The notes below the pieces were generated by a model. The model was not told the origin of the DNA. It worked only from the letters and a program-made list of their open reading frames with translations, and searched no databases. The translations under genes were made by a program, and so were the position numbers. From positions 434,001 to 498,000 of the forward strand of contig NZ_JAMFLY010000003.1 of assembly GCF_023502235.1 (NCBI RefSeq): a DNA stretch of 64,000 nt, given 5' to 3'. This DNA comes from Flagellimonas myxillae. Its GTDB lineage: Bacteria; Bacteroidota; Bacteroidia; Flavobacteriales; Flavobacteriaceae. Below are positions 1 through 9,881 of the stretch, one piece after another. Within the stretch, counting starts at the first letter, position 1. Each line of letters opens with the position of its first letter.

Positions 1-81
1 TCCAAGGCGATTTCTGGGGCCTATACCGGTATGGAAGTAAAAGTGTTCAACCAGGAACAAACTAAAAGAGCCAAGTCGTGA
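1..81 (+). CDS. C-terminal tail of a probable efflux adaptor (HlyD/AcrA-like), partial
   Basis: The frame is open from base 1 to a TGA at 79-81 with no start codon in the window, so this is the last 26 residues of a gene that begins upstream. It overlaps the GTG start of the RND pump gene by four bases (GTGA), a sign of translational coupling. The order adaptor, pump, TolC-like channel is the usual one for tripartite efflux operons, so a periplasmic adaptor is the likely identity. The tail is too short to prove the family; the call rests on context. Confidence 0.6.
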   Translation, partial: SKAISGAYTGMEVKVFNQEQTKRAKS

Positions 82-3000
82 GAAAGGTCATTGCCTATTT
101 TATCAAGTACCACGTTGCGGTCAATGTGATTATTTTGGCCTTTTTCATCTTTGGAATAGTTGGGGCACTTTCTTTAAAATCCTCCTTTTTTCCTTTGGTG
201 GATTCCCAAAATATTTTGATCAGCATTGCCTACCCGGGTGCCTCCCCTCTAGAGGTTGAGGAGGGGATTGTTCTCAAGATTGAGGATAATCTAAAGGGCT
301 TGCAAGGCGTGGAACGTGTTACCTCTACCTCCAGGGAAAATAGTGGGAGCATCAACGTAGAGATTGAAAAGGGACGGGACATCGACTTTATGCTCTTGGA
401 GGTCAAGAATGCTGTGGACCAAGTGCCCACTTTCCCATCAGGCATGGAACCGTTGATTGTCGGCAAATTGGAGCCGGTAAGACCCACCATCACCTTTGCA
501 GTTAGTGGGGATAATATCCCCTTATCCACCCTAAAACAAATTGGGCGACAGATTGAAAATGACCTGCGCGCCATTGAGGGCATCTCACAGATTGAAATTT
601 CGGGTTACCCGCAAGAGGAAATTGAAATTGCGGTCAATGAAAACAGTCTTTTGGCCTACAATCTATCGTTTAACGAAGTGGCCCAAGCAGTTTCCAACAC
701 CAATTTATTGGTTACCGGAGGGAATATCAAAACAAATGCTGAGGAATACCTCATCAGGGCCAATAACCGTTCCTATTATGGGGATGAACTTTCCAATGTT
801 GTGGTCCGTGCCGATGCTTCGGGAAGGGCGGTTCGATTAAAGGATGTAGCGATTATCCGCGACCGTTTTTCAGAAACCCCCAACGCTTCTTTTCTCAATG
901 GGGAGCTCTCGGTGAATATAACAGTTACCAGTACCAATACCGAAGATTTGATCGGATCGGCAGAAAACGTAAAGGAATATATAGAGGATTTCAATAAAAA
1001 ATACACCAATGCGCAATTGGAGGTCATCAGTGATCAATCTAAAACCCTGACACAACGTACGGACCTGCTTACTGAAAATGCCATCATAGGGATGATCTTG
1101 GTGCTCCTGTTCCTTTCCCTTTTCTTGAATACCCGTTTAGCCTTTTGGGTGGCCTTTGGACTACCTATTGCATTTTTGGGAATGTTCGTTTTCGCACCCA
1201 TGGTCAATGTTACTATCAACGTGCTTTCCTTGTTCGGGATGATCATTGTAATCGGGATTTTGGTGGATGATGGGATTGTGATTGCGGAAAATATATATCA
1301 GCACTACGAAAAAGGCAAAAGCCCGATCAAAGCGGCCATAGATGGTACCATGGAAGTGATTCCTCCCATCCTTTCGGCTATAATTACCACTATTTTGGCC
1401 TTTTCCATTTTCTTTTTCCTGGATGGACGAATAGGGGACTTTTTTGGTGAGGTATCGGTTATTGTTCTTTTGACCTTGGTGGTGTCCCTTGTGGAGGCTT
1501 TGATAATTCTACCTGCCCACTTGGCCCATTCAAAAGCGCTGCGACCAAAGAGCCAGGATCCCACATCAAGCATTGGACAAATATTTGCCAAACTTAGGGT
1601 AATCAACAAATTGGGAGATCAATCCATGTCTTGGATGCGGGACAAGTGGTATAGTCCGGCCCTGCGCTTTGCATTAAAGTACAAAGTGTTGACATTCTCC
1701 TTTTTCTTTATGGCACTTACCTTGACCTTTGGATCTATCGGCGGAGGAATCATTAGAACAGCATTTTTCCCTAGGATTGCGAGCGATAGAATTGCCGTGG
1801 AGCTTCAAATGCCCAACGGAACCAATGAAAAGGTTACGGATTCCATCATCTCCATGATTCAGGAGAATGCCGAAATAGTAAACCAGGAGTTAACTGAGGA
1901 ATACCTTCAGGGTACCGATAAGGTGCTGTTTGAAAATATGCTGAAAACCTTGGGCCCTGGTTCTTCCACTGCGACCTTAATAATCAACCTTTTACCTGGT
2001 GAAGAACGCCCGGATGAGATTGTTTCCAGTATGGTTACGGGAAGACTTAGGGAATTGGTAGGCCCCGTGATCGGTGTGGAAAGCTTGATCTATGGTTCCG
2101 GAGGAAACTTTGGGGGAGATCCTGTATCGGTTTCCTTGTTGGGAAACAATATTGCTGAGCTAAAAGCTGCCAAGGAAGAGTTGAAGACCGCTATGTTGAA
2201 CAATGCCTTGTTGAAGGATGTGGCGGACAACGATCCTGCAGGGATCAAGGAAATCCGTTTGGAGCTAAAGGAGAACGCTTATTTGCTAGGACTTGATCTT
2301 AGAGCTGTGATGAACCAGGTACGTGCCGGATTCTTTGGTACACAAGCCCAGCGTTTTCAACGCGGGCAGGACGAAATTAGGGTTTGGGTCCGCTACGATA
2401 GGACCGATCGTTCCTCGATCACGGATTTGGACGAAATGCGCATTTTAACCCCTTCTGGGGATAAAGTACCGCTAAAAGAAATAGCTTCCTACTCCATAGA
2501 GCGGGGAGACGTGGCCGTGAATCATTTGGATGGTCAACGGGAAATCCAGATATCCTCGGATTTAACGGATCCACAGACCACAAGTGGTACGGATGCCATG
2601 GCTTGGATCAGAAATGAGGTTATGCCAGATATTCTTTCCAGATATCCGACCATAACCCCTTCTTACGAAGGCCAGAACCGGGAAGCGAACAAATTCCAGA
2701 ATTCCTTGCGTTTTGCAGGCTTAACGGTGCTGTTCCTGATATTTGTGACCATTGCATTTACGTTTCGAAGTTTTAGTCAACCCCTGTTGTTGTTGCTTTT
2801 GGTGCCATTTAGCTTAACTGCTGTGGGATGGGGGCACTGGATACACAATTTCCCGATCAATATTCTGTCCCTTTTAGGTATCATTGCCCTTATCGGAATC
2901 ATGGTCAATGATGGGCTGGTACTTATCGGCAAGTTCAATACAAACCTTAGAAATGGGTTAAAGTTTGATGATGCCATTTATGAAGCTGGTCGCTCCAGGT

Positions 3001-3365
3001 TTAGAGCCATCTTCTTAACCTCCATTACTACTATAGCTGGTTTGGCCCCACTCCTCTTGGAAAAGAGCAGGCAGGCCCAATTTTTAAAGCCCATGGCATT
3101 GTCTATTGCCTACGGTATCGGCTTTGCCACAGTTCTAACCCTGCTGTTATTGCCCATTTTCCTTTCCTTCGGAAATCATGTTAAGGTATTTGTAAAGCAA
3201 ATGTGGACTGGCGAGAAGGCGACGCGTGAAGAAGTGGAGCGTTCCATTCGGGAAAAAAATGAAGAAGAGCACATGATGGAAGAGGGGCTCTATAGTCAAA
3301 ACGGGAGCACTTCCCACAACGGAAAAGAAAATACTCCCAAAGTTTTAGAAGGCACATTAGAATGA
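78..3365 (+). CDS. RND efflux transporter permease (AcrB/MMPL superfamily)
   Basis: Inner-membrane proton-driven pump of 1095 residues, the usual length for the family. An N-terminal membrane helix (about residues 10-30) is followed by two repeats of a large periplasmic porter region plus a six-helix bundle (about 335-500 and 870-1035). The paired aspartates of the helix-4 proton relay are visible as VDDGIVIAEN at residues 396-405, and the second half has the matching VNDGLVLIGK. The C-terminus is a charged, glutamate-rich cytoplasmic tail. The start is GTG at 78, overlapping the upstream stop; the stop overlaps the next gene (ATGA), so adaptor, pump and channel are one operon. Substrate (drug, solvent, metal or lipid) cannot be told from sequence; the helix-4 motif resembles the broad Bacteroidota RND group more than the metal-specific CzcA group. 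Confidence 0.95.
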   Translation: MRKVIAYFIKYHVAVNVIILAFFIFGIVGALSLKSSFFPLVDSQNILISIAYPGASPLEVEEGIVLKIEDNLKGLQGVERVTSTSRENSGSINVEIEKGRDIDFMLLEVKNAVDQVPTFPSGMEPLIVGKLEPVRPTITFAVSGDNIPLSTLKQIGRQIENDLRAIEGISQIEISGYPQEEIEIAVNENSLLAYNLSFNEVAQAVSNTNLLVTGGNIKTNAEEYLIRANNRSYYGDELSNVVVRADASGRAVRLKDVAIIRDRFSETPNASFLNGELSVNITVTSTNTEDLIGSAENVKEYIEDFNKKYTNAQLEVISDQSKTLTQRTDLLTENAIIGMILVLLFLSLFLNTRLAFWVAFGLPIAFLGMFVFAPMVNVTINVLSLFGMIIVIGILVDDGIVIAENIYQHYEKGKSPIKAAIDGTMEVIPPILSAIITTILAFSIFFFLDGRIGDFFGEVSVIVLLTLVVSLVEALIILPAHLAHSKALRPKSQDPTSSIGQIFAKLRVINKLGDQSMSWMRDKWYSPALRFALKYKVLTFSFFFMALTLTFGSIGGGIIRTAFFPRIASDRIAVELQMPNGTNEKVTDSIISMIQENAEIVNQELTEEYLQGTDKVLFENMLKTLGPGSSTATLIINLLPGEERPDEIVSSMVTGRLRELVGPVIGVESLIYGSGGNFGGDPVSVSLLGNNIAELKAAKEELKTAMLNNALLKDVADNDPAGIKEIRLELKENAYLLGLDLRAVMNQVRAGFFGTQAQRFQRGQDEIRVWVRYDRTDRSSITDLDEMRILTPSGDKVPLKEIASYSIERGDVAVNHLDGQREIQISSDLTDPQTTSGTDAMAWIRNEVMPDILSRYPTITPSYEGQNREANKFQNSLRFAGLTVLFLIFVTIAFTFRSFSQPLLLLLLVPFSLTAVGWGHWIHNFPINILSLLGIIALIGIMVNDGLVLIGKFNTNLRNGLKFDDAIYEAGRSRFRAIFLTSITTIAGLAPLLLEKSRQAQFLKPMALSIAYGIGFATVLTLLLLPIFLSFGNHVKVFVKQMWTGEKATREEVERSIREKNEEEHMMEEGLYSQNGSTSHNGKENTPKVLEGTLE

Positions 3366-4681
3366 GATATTTAATAATTACCCTACCCTTTATCTTATCA
3401 GGGTTTTTTGTTTCGGCCCAAGAACCACTTTTAACCAAGGAAGAAGCCATCGACTTGACCTTGGCTAATAACTTGGGCATCCAAGTGGCTCGAAACACCA
3501 AGCGAATTGATGATAACAATGCCAATATCCTTAACTCCGGATATTTACCTACGGTGACTGCCAATGCCGGTGGAACCATCGATAGACAAAATACGGAGGG
3601 AACCTTGGGCAATGGGGATTCCCGAACGGCGGATGGTGTAGAAACAAGGCGCTATAATGCCTCCGTTAATGTAAACTACACCTTGTTTGATGGGTTGGGA
3701 AGGCATTATGACTACAAAAGTTTCAAAGAACGTTCCCTACAGTCCGAACTGGAGGTGCAACAGACCATAGAAACCACTATTCTTCAGTTATTTACGGTGT
3801 ATTATGAGGTAGCCCGGTTGACGGAAAACACCGAAAATTTGGAGCAGGCATTGGAAATCTCCAAGGAACGGCTCAAAAGAGCGGAATACCAATTCGAATA
3901 TGGTCAAAACACAGGGCTGGATGTGCTAAATGCAGAAGTGGATATCAACACCGATAGCATCAACTTGCTAAATTCCAGACAACAGCTCCGCAATACCATG
4001 CGGGACCTGAACCTAATTCTCAATCGGGAATTATCCATGGATTTTTCCGCCGATACTGCAGTAAATTTTGTGCCGGGCCTAGAGATGGAAAATATGCACA
4101 ATGAAGCCAAGTCAAACAATATTCGCCTGCGCATTGCCGAGAAGCAGTTAAATATCAACAACTACAATTTTAAAGCTTCGAAAAGTGCTTACCTGCCTAC
4201 TATTGGGCTTACGGGAACTTACGGTTGGAACGAATCCAATAACAACAGTCCGCTGGCGTTTGTGGTGCAGAATACTGCCACCGGTGTTACAGGTGGTATA
4301 AACCTAACTTGGAATCTGTTTGATGGCGGACGAAGTATTACCGGTATAAAGAACACAAAAATCAACTACGAGACCCAAGAACTGCTTCAAAAGCAAATCG
4401 CATTGGAAGTGGAACGGGATATTCGAAATGCTTGGGACAGTTATACCAATGCCCTCTACGTGCTGGAGGTACAGGAAAAAAACCTTCAGACCAACCAAGA
4501 TAACTTTAACCGAACAGATGAGCGTTACAAGTTGGGGCAGATTACGTCCATTGAATTCAGACAGGCCCAATTGAACCTTCTAAATGCGGAATTGGCCCAA
4601 AGTCAGGCCAAGTACAGCGCCAAATTGGCTGAATTACAAATGCTACAGGTAAGTGGGCAGCTCCTCAATGTTGATTTTTGA
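3362..4681 (+). CDS. TolC-family outer membrane efflux protein
   Basis: Outer-membrane channel partner of the upstream RND pump; 439 residues. It starts with a signal peptide (about residues 1-19, ending VSAQ), then two related halves rich in long alpha-helical, alanine/asparagine/glutamine-rich stretches typical of the OEP (PF02321) repeat, with strand segments such as NVNYTLFDGLG and INLTWNLFDGG at equivalent places in each half. The last residues continue the second helical hairpin (NAELAQSQAKYSAKLAELQ). The ATG at 3362 overlaps the pump stop codon by four bases, so translation is coupled. Nothing is odd in length or motifs. Confidence 0.94.
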   Translation: MRYLIITLPFILSGFFVSAQEPLLTKEEAIDLTLANNLGIQVARNTKRIDDNNANILNSGYLPTVTANAGGTIDRQNTEGTLGNGDSRTADGVETRRYNASVNVNYTLFDGLGRHYDYKSFKERSLQSELEVQQTIETTILQLFTVYYEVARLTENTENLEQALEISKERLKRAEYQFEYGQNTGLDVLNAEVDINTDSINLLNSRQQLRNTMRDLNLILNRELSMDFSADTAVNFVPGLEMENMHNEAKSNNIRLRIAEKQLNINNYNFKASKSAYLPTIGLTGTYGWNESNNNSPLAFVVQNTATGVTGGINLTWNLFDGGRSITGIKNTKINYETQELLQKQIALEVERDIRNAWDSYTNALYVLEVQEKNLQTNQDNFNRTDERYKLGQITSIEFRQAQLNLLNAELAQSQAKYSAKLAELQMLQVSGQLLNVDF

Positions 4682-4718
4682 TCTCATATCTTGTATCAAA
4701 AGTCTTGTGTCTAAATAA

Positions 4719-4901
4719 ATGTTGGAGCATTTTTTTCAGTGTCCCTATTGTTGGGAAGAGATTTCATTTCTTTTGGATACCTCGGTAAACCAACAATCCT
4801 ATGTGGAGGATTGCGAGGTGTGTTGCAATCCCATTCAGGCTATTGTAACTTTTGAAAATGGGGAATTGACACGCTTTGAGATCAACGAGTTGGGACAATG
4901 A
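4719..4901 (+). CDS. Small CPxC-type cysteine-rich protein (CPXCG family)
   Basis: A 60-residue protein with two cysteine pairs, CPYC at residues 8-11 and CEVC near residues 32-35, the pattern of the small CPXCG cysteine-rich family (PF14255), thought to be a zinc ribbon. There is no signal peptide, so it is cytoplasmic. The third and fourth cysteines are CEVCC, giving an extra cysteine. It lies 37 bases after the TolC-like gene on the same strand and converges on the VCBS gene. Function of the family is not known; it may be cotranscribed with the efflux operon by read-through, with no evidence that it works with it. Confidence 0.8.
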   Translation: MLEHFFQCPYCWEEISFLLDTSVNQQSYVEDCEVCCNPIQAIVTFENGELTRFEINELGQ

Positions 4902-4909
4902 GTATTGAT

Positions 4910-7900
4910 CTATTGAGTTTCCCATAATTGGAGGGAATCGTTGTTTCTGGCAACGAGTAAGGCTTCTTTCCCATTGACCAAACGAATTGGTGAGGCTTTG
5001 GCCACTTCGCCATTAATATATAGACCGTTTTGATAGGGTGATTGTTCCTTGAAACCACCCTTTCCATCACCAAGAAGTACCAACCCGTATCCGGCATCTT
5101 GACGTGGGGTTTCAACTTCAAAGCCCAATAGATTTCCCAAAAGGATCATATCCAAATGACCATCTTTATTGATGTCTTTGGATAAGATTTCCCGGACTGT
5201 GGTCTGCTGGGCCAAAGCGGGTAGTGGATGTGGGGTAAATTGTCCATCACCTGAGTTTTCAAAATAGGTAGTGGCAAAGGTTTTGGCTTTGTAATGCAGC
5301 GCCGAAGCCAAGTTTTCCTTCCCATAAACGTCTTCCAGACTTGCTGAGGCAAAGTCGTGATAGGTAGGGAATTTTTCCTTGATAAAGGGCATTTGATTTG
5401 AGCTGCACTCTCGGCCGCGCAATGGAAATTCCTTTCCCTGCTGGTGGTAGCCAAGGACAATATCCAGCGAGCCTGTTTGGTCAAAATCTTTGGAATATAT
5501 TTCAAAGGGCTCGGAAATTGAAGCTTGGTACTTGCTGTTTAATCCTAGATTTCCAGCAACAATATCCATATCGCCATCTTGATCAAAATCGGCCACCTCG
5601 AGTCCAAACCACCATCCGGTATGATCTTGCAATCCCACACTTTGGGAAATGTTGGAAAAGGAACCTTTATGGTTCTTTAAGATGGTAATTGGCATCCATT
5701 CGCCGCCAATCACCAGATCGTCCCATCCATCTCCATCCATATCCCCCCAAACCGCATCGGTGACCATTCCCAAATCTTCCAATAACACCTCGTTTATATT
5801 GGTGAATTTTATCTGGCCGTTTTGGGAATCATTTCGCCATATGGTACTTTCCCCAGCATGGGGGTATTGACCTGGAAGTTGTCGCCCGCCAACAAATAAA
5901 TCCAAATCACCGTCCTGATCAAAATCGTTGGGTCGAACAACAGAACCGCTTGCAAAAATGGGTTGGTCAAAAGCATTTGGAACCTTGGTAAACTGACCTT
6001 GATGGTTGTGATAGAACCTATCTGCGTAAAATTGGGACTGGGGGTTATGCTGATTACTGCCACTAACCACATATAGATCTAGATCCCCATCTTGGTCGGC
6101 ATCAAAAAAGATGGCATCCACATCTTCATGTTTTTTATCTGCGGTAAAACTTTGCTGAGGTGTTTTTTTGAACTTGCCATCTTCGTCCTGTACATAGAGG
6201 GCGCCAGGATAATTTTCGGCTCCCCCAACATAAAAATCATCCAATCCGTCATTATTGATATCGCCCACAGCCAATGCAGGTCCTTCTTGGGACATTTTAT
6301 GGGGCAAAAGGCTTTCCGATAGGAAATCGTCGTAATCATTTTCATGATGGCGGTGATTCAATGCATGTTTATGGGATACTTCCCTAAAGGTTTCAGGAAT
6401 TGAAAGTCCTTTAGGTTGGGTAGGGGTTTGTGCATCCTTGTAGTCCAAAACCATTTTTTGATTGACAGGGACATCAGTTAACTCTTGGATTTTTCCATCG
6501 GGCCAGGTGACCGTAATTTTATGTGCGGAACCATTGTTCGATAACCCAAAATGTAGCAAGGGTTCCACACTGGATTGATATCCCCGTGTCGGGTAGTTTT
6601 CTAAAAACTGGGTTCCGTTTTCAGTTTCTACGGATACTTGGGTCCCTATACCCCATTTATTTTGGTGACTACCCTGGAACTGAAACTGGACAAAATTGCC
6701 GCCGTTCTTGTTTTCCAAAATTGTGGCTGCTTCGTCAATATTGTTGATGACTAGGTCCAAGTCGCCGTCATTGTCCAAATCGGCATAGGCTGCCCCGTTG
6801 GAAAAAGTCGGAATTTTAATTCCCCATTCCAAAGATTTATCGGAGAAAGTGTGATTCCCATTGTTTTGGAAAAGATAGTTCGTGGCCTTTCGCTGTGGGG
6901 ACTTTTTTACCAATTCCTCGATAACCGCAGACATTTTTTCTCCGTTTTCCTTGGCCTGTTGGAGTCTTTTTAGTTTGTATTTTTTAAAGTCGTTGTTCCT
7001 AAAATCCCTTTTAAGGCCATTGGTCACCAAAAGATCCTTATGACCATCATTATCAAAATCGGCAAAAAGCGGGGCCCAACTCCAATCCGTACTTGAAATA
7101 TTGGCCAATTGTCCAATTTCACTGAATTGATTTCGGCCATTATTGAGTTGGAGGGCATTGTACATATATTGATAATGGAATCCATGGTCCACAGCGTGAT
7201 TAAAGGCTTTGGGATTCATGCCGCTCATGCTCGTTTTGATGCCGTAGTTGTCCTCGGCGACCATGTCTAGGGAAAGGATATCGGGAAGTCCGTCATTGTT
7301 GATGTCGGCCATATCGGTCCCCATGGAGAAGTTTGAGGTATGACCCATGGACGATTTGATTTGTTCTGAAAAAGTACCATCGCCATTGTTGAAATATAGG
7401 TAGTCCTGCTCGATGTAATCATTGCCCACATAAATGTCTGGCCAACCATCCCGGTTTAAGTCCCCAACGGATACTCCCAATCCAAAGCCCATTGAATTTC
7501 TGATGATGCCGGCTTCTTCGGAAACATTGGTGAACTTGCCATTGTCGTTTCTGAAAAGACAATCTCCCACAAGTTCGTTCTTTTCATTTTTGAATTGTTC
7601 CGGGTTGTTAGTGTTGATGGGCGTAACGTTGTGGTTGAGCAGAAACATATCCAAATCCCCATCACGATCGTAATCGAAAAACGAGGCCTGGGTGCTGTAC
7701 CCTGGAAAATTGAGGCCGAATTCAGCAGCACGTTCGGTAAAGGTTCCATCTTGATTGTTGATGTACAGCAAATTTTCGCGGTCTTTGGCCTTTCCTTTAC
7801 CCGATTTACACACATAAATGTCCAACCAACCATCCGCGTTCACATCGGCCATGGAAACCCCAGTAGTCCATCCGAAGCTACCTTTTACCTTGGCGCTTTC

Positions 7901-8254
7901 CGTAATATCTTCAAATTGTAGGTTTCCTTTGTTTTTGTACAGTTTGTTGTCCACAAGATTGGCCGTGAAATACATGTCTGGCAAGCCGTCATTATCCACA
8001 TCCCCTATGGCCACACCGCCACCATTATAAAAGTATTCATAGACCATACTGTTCATGGCTGCACTTTCTGGGATGGTGTTTTTGAAACCAACGCCACTAT
8101 GTTCAAGTGACACTTGTTCAAACAAGCTGGATGGAGTCCCAGTTTCTTGTTTGATCCGGGTTCCTTCTTCTTGGCGACAAGCTGTACCCAAAAGGCAAAC
8201 AGCTAGGATAATATGGAGTTTGTATTTGATCACGACTATGGTAAAAACAAACAC
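4910..8254 (-). CDS. Large VCBS/FG-GAP repeat lipoprotein with ASPIC/UnbV domain (CRTAC1-like)
   Basis: An exported lipoprotein of up to 1114 residues. From a GTG at 8254 the lipobox LLGTAC places the modified cysteine at residue 26; a second GTG at 8233 is the better start because the first lies inside a terminator-like hairpin. At least twelve calcium-binding DxDxDGxxD loops (for example DVDNDGLPD, DYDRDGDLD, DFDQDGDMD) mark FG-GAP/VCBS beta-propeller blades on both sides of a central ASPIC/UnbV domain (about residues 525-590, with TVTWPDGKIQEL). That gives two propellers joined by ASPIC. The gene lies 3' of susD on the same strand; such proteins often accompany SusCD pairs and are probably surface proteins for glycan or protein binding. 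No catalytic residues were recognised. Confidence 0.9.
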   Translation of the reverse strand: MFVFTIVVIKYKLHIILAVCLLGTACRQEEGTRIKQETGTPSSLFEQVSLEHSGVGFKNTIPESAAMNSMVYEYFYNGGGVAIGDVDNDGLPDMYFTANLVDNKLYKNKGNLQFEDITESAKVKGSFGWTTGVSMADVNADGWLDIYVCKSGKGKAKDRENLLYINNQDGTFTERAAEFGLNFPGYSTQASFFDYDRDGDLDMFLLNHNVTPINTNNPEQFKNEKNELVGDCLFRNDNGKFTNVSEEAGIIRNSMGFGLGVSVGDLNRDGWPDIYVGNDYIEQDYLYFNNGDGTFSEQIKSSMGHTSNFSMGTDMADINNDGLPDILSLDMVAEDNYGIKTSMSGMNPKAFNHAVDHGFHYQYMYNALQLNNGRNQFSEIGQLANISSTDWSWAPLFADFDNDGHKDLLVTNGLKRDFRNNDFKKYKLKRLQQAKENGEKMSAVIEELVKKSPQRKATNYLFQNNGNHTFSDKSLEWGIKIPTFSNGAAYADLDNDGDLDLVINNIDEAATILENKNGGNFVQFQFQGSHQNKWGIGTQVSVETENGTQFLENYPTRGYQSSVEPLLHFGLSNNGSAHKITVTWPDGKIQELTDVPVNQKMVLDYKDAQTPTQPKGLSIPETFREVSHKHALNHRHHENDYDDFLSESLLPHKMSQEGPALAVGDINNDGLDDFYVGGAENYPGALYVQDEDGKFKKTPQQSFTADKKHEDVDAIFFDADQDGDLDLYVVSGSNQHNPQSQFYADRFYHNHQGQFTKVPNAFDQPIFASGSVVRPNDFDQDGDLDLFVGGRQLPGQYPHAGESTIWRNDSQNGQIKFTNINEVLLEDLGMVTDAVWGDMDGDGWDDLVIGGEWMPITILKNHKGSFSNISQSVGLQDHTGWWFGLEVADFDQDGDMDIVAGNLGLNSKYQASISEPFEIYSKDFDQTGSLDIVLGYHQQGKEFPLRGRECSSNQMPFIKEKFPTYHDFASASLEDVYGKENLASALHYKAKTFATTYFENSGDGQFTPHPLPALAQQTTVREILSKDINKDGHLDMILLGNLLGFEVETPRQDAGYGLVLLGDGKGGFKEQSPYQNGLYINGEVAKASPIRLVNGKEALLVARNNDSLQLWETQ

Positions 8255-8281
8255 CTAAAGATAAAAATACCTTTAGGTGTT
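8250..8281 (-). terminator. Hairpin between susD and the VCBS gene
   Basis: An 11-base perfect inverted repeat (arms 8250-8260 and 8271-8281, CTTTAGGTGTT when read on the plus strand) with a 10-base AT-rich loop. On the minus strand it is followed by a T-rich run (TGTTTTTACC). It sits 47 bases after the susD stop and just before the VCBS start, so it could partly stop susCD transcripts and lower expression of the VCBS gene. Confidence 0.65.
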
Positions 8282-8327
8282 GATGTTCAAAACTGAAACT
8301 TAAAACTAACTACTCGAAAATTGTTGT

Positions 8328-9848
8328 TTACCACCCAGGATTTTGCTCGAGATTCTCATTAATGTTGATCTCTTGCAATGGTATTGGGTATAGTATATGT
8401 TTATCTTGAAAATTCTCCGCAAATGGCTTATTGTGATCTTCCAAAGTGGTTTTAATGGATTCCGTAGCGGTACTTCCTCGCTGCCATCTGTACAAGTCGA
8501 ACCAACGGATACCAAACTCCATGGAAAGCTCAACAGGGCGCTCGTGATGGCGGATCTGGGTTCTTAGTTCGCTTTGGGATAGACCGGCCAATGGAACAGC
8601 ACCACCTCTTTCCCTTACTTTATTGACCTCAACAATTGCCTCGGCGGTTTTATTGTTTTCGTTCAAGGCCTCGGCATACATCAGCAATACATCGGCATAG
8701 CGAATCAAGGCGATGTTGGTACCGTTATAGAAGTTGGTGTCCGCATTGAAGGAGTACTTCTTGAAATACTTTGGATGGTTCAATTCCCCAGCCACATCGC
8801 TATAAGCAATTTCCGTATCCGTATCCCGGCTATACATTTGGGAACCGGGGTCGTCAAAGAAAATACTTGCGTAAACACGGTCACTTGGGTCACCTTCTGC
8901 ATTAACATCGGTTCTCATTTCTTCCACCAACCATTCGGATGGGTAAAAGAGCTCCCATCCTCCAAAAGCGTAGGGAGAAACCTCAAAATTAAATACCTGT
9001 CTCTCATCATTTCCATTGGAACGATCTCCGGTAAACTGGATTTCGAAAACGCTCTCACTACCGTTTTCCCCATTCCCGTTAAAGTTGTCCTCGTAGTTTT
9101 CCAAAAGCGCATAATCCATGGCAACTACTTGGGCGAACTTGGACTCGGCCTCCGACCATTTTTCCTGGAACAGATAGGCCTTGCCCAATAGGGCTCTGGC
9201 AGCACCAACGGTGGCTCTTCCTCTCCATTCGGCTGCATGCTCCGTTAAAAGATTTGCTTCGGCCTCTGAAAGATCCGTCTCTATTTGCGCCCAAACCTCT
9301 GCAGGAGATGCTTGGTTGGGAAATAGGCTGTCCGGATCGGTTTCGTAAGTGATTACCAAGGGTACGTTCTCAAATCCGGTTACTAACCAAAAATAGTAGT
9401 AAGCCCTTAGGAATTTGGCTTCCGCCACAATTACATCCTTGGATTGTTGCGAAATGCTTTCCATTTCTGGAACGCGAAGCAAGATTTGGTTGGCCCGGCC
9501 AATACCGGCATAGGCACTTCGCCAAATGTTAAAAGGCCCACTTTCTTCAGTGGTATTGGTAAAACTTGCCAAAGCCCTGCTATAGGTCTCGGCGGTGTTA
9601 TTGACCATATCGTCCGCTTTGTATGCCATTGCGGTGTAGATTTCTTCAAAAAATGCCCACTTACTTCCACTAGAACTGTGCAAGGCGGCATAGGCAGAGG
9701 TCAAGGCTTGTAATGCATGATCCTCGGTTTGCCAAAAACTGGAATCGGTAAGCACTTCCTTGTTTTGGACCTCTATAAAGTCATCGCTGCATGAATTTAG
9801 CCCAAAAATGGCCAAAATCACGATTATGATATACTTGTTCCTTTTCAT
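8328..9848 (-). CDS. SusD/RagB family nutrient-binding outer membrane lipoprotein
   Basis: Surface glycan-binding lid partner of the SusC channel. From the ATG at 9848 it is 506 residues, with a lipoprotein signal whose lipobox reads GLNSC. The start was chosen at 9848 because the longer frame begins with TTG at 9872 and adds eight residues ahead of the lysine-rich signal start (MKRNKYIII). The N-terminal part has the SusD-like helical pattern (SAYAALHSS, RAYYYFWLVTGFENVPLV), and the C-terminal RagB/SusD domain ends in RIRHHERP-like and RWFDLYRW segments followed by HILYPIPLQEININ, all typical. It lies 33 bases after the SusC stop, in the same operon. Confidence 0.95.
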   Translation of the reverse strand: MKRNKYIIIVILAIFGLNSCSDDFIEVQNKEVLTDSSFWQTEDHALQALTSAYAALHSSSGSKWAFFEEIYTAMAYKADDMVNNTAETYSRALASFTNTTEESGPFNIWRSAYAGIGRANQILLRVPEMESISQQSKDVIVAEAKFLRAYYYFWLVTGFENVPLVITYETDPDSLFPNQASPAEVWAQIETDLSEAEANLLTEHAAEWRGRATVGAARALLGKAYLFQEKWSEAESKFAQVVAMDYALLENYEDNFNGNGENGSESVFEIQFTGDRSNGNDERQVFNFEVSPYAFGGWELFYPSEWLVEEMRTDVNAEGDPSDRVYASIFFDDPGSQMYSRDTDTEIAYSDVAGELNHPKYFKKYSFNADTNFYNGTNIALIRYADVLLMYAEALNENNKTAEAIVEVNKVRERGGAVPLAGLSQSELRTQIRHHERPVELSMEFGIRWFDLYRWQRGSTATESIKTTLEDHNKPFAENFQDKHILYPIPLQEININENLEQNPGW

Positions 9849-9881
9849 GATCTTCGTTGTTATTTTGTTCAATTTTTTTGG

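Noticed and set aside
4910-8254. Repeated DxDxDGxxD coding blocks seen as DNA repeats or a CRISPR-like array.
   Set aside because: The DNA copies differ and lie at uneven spacing; they are protein-level calcium loops.
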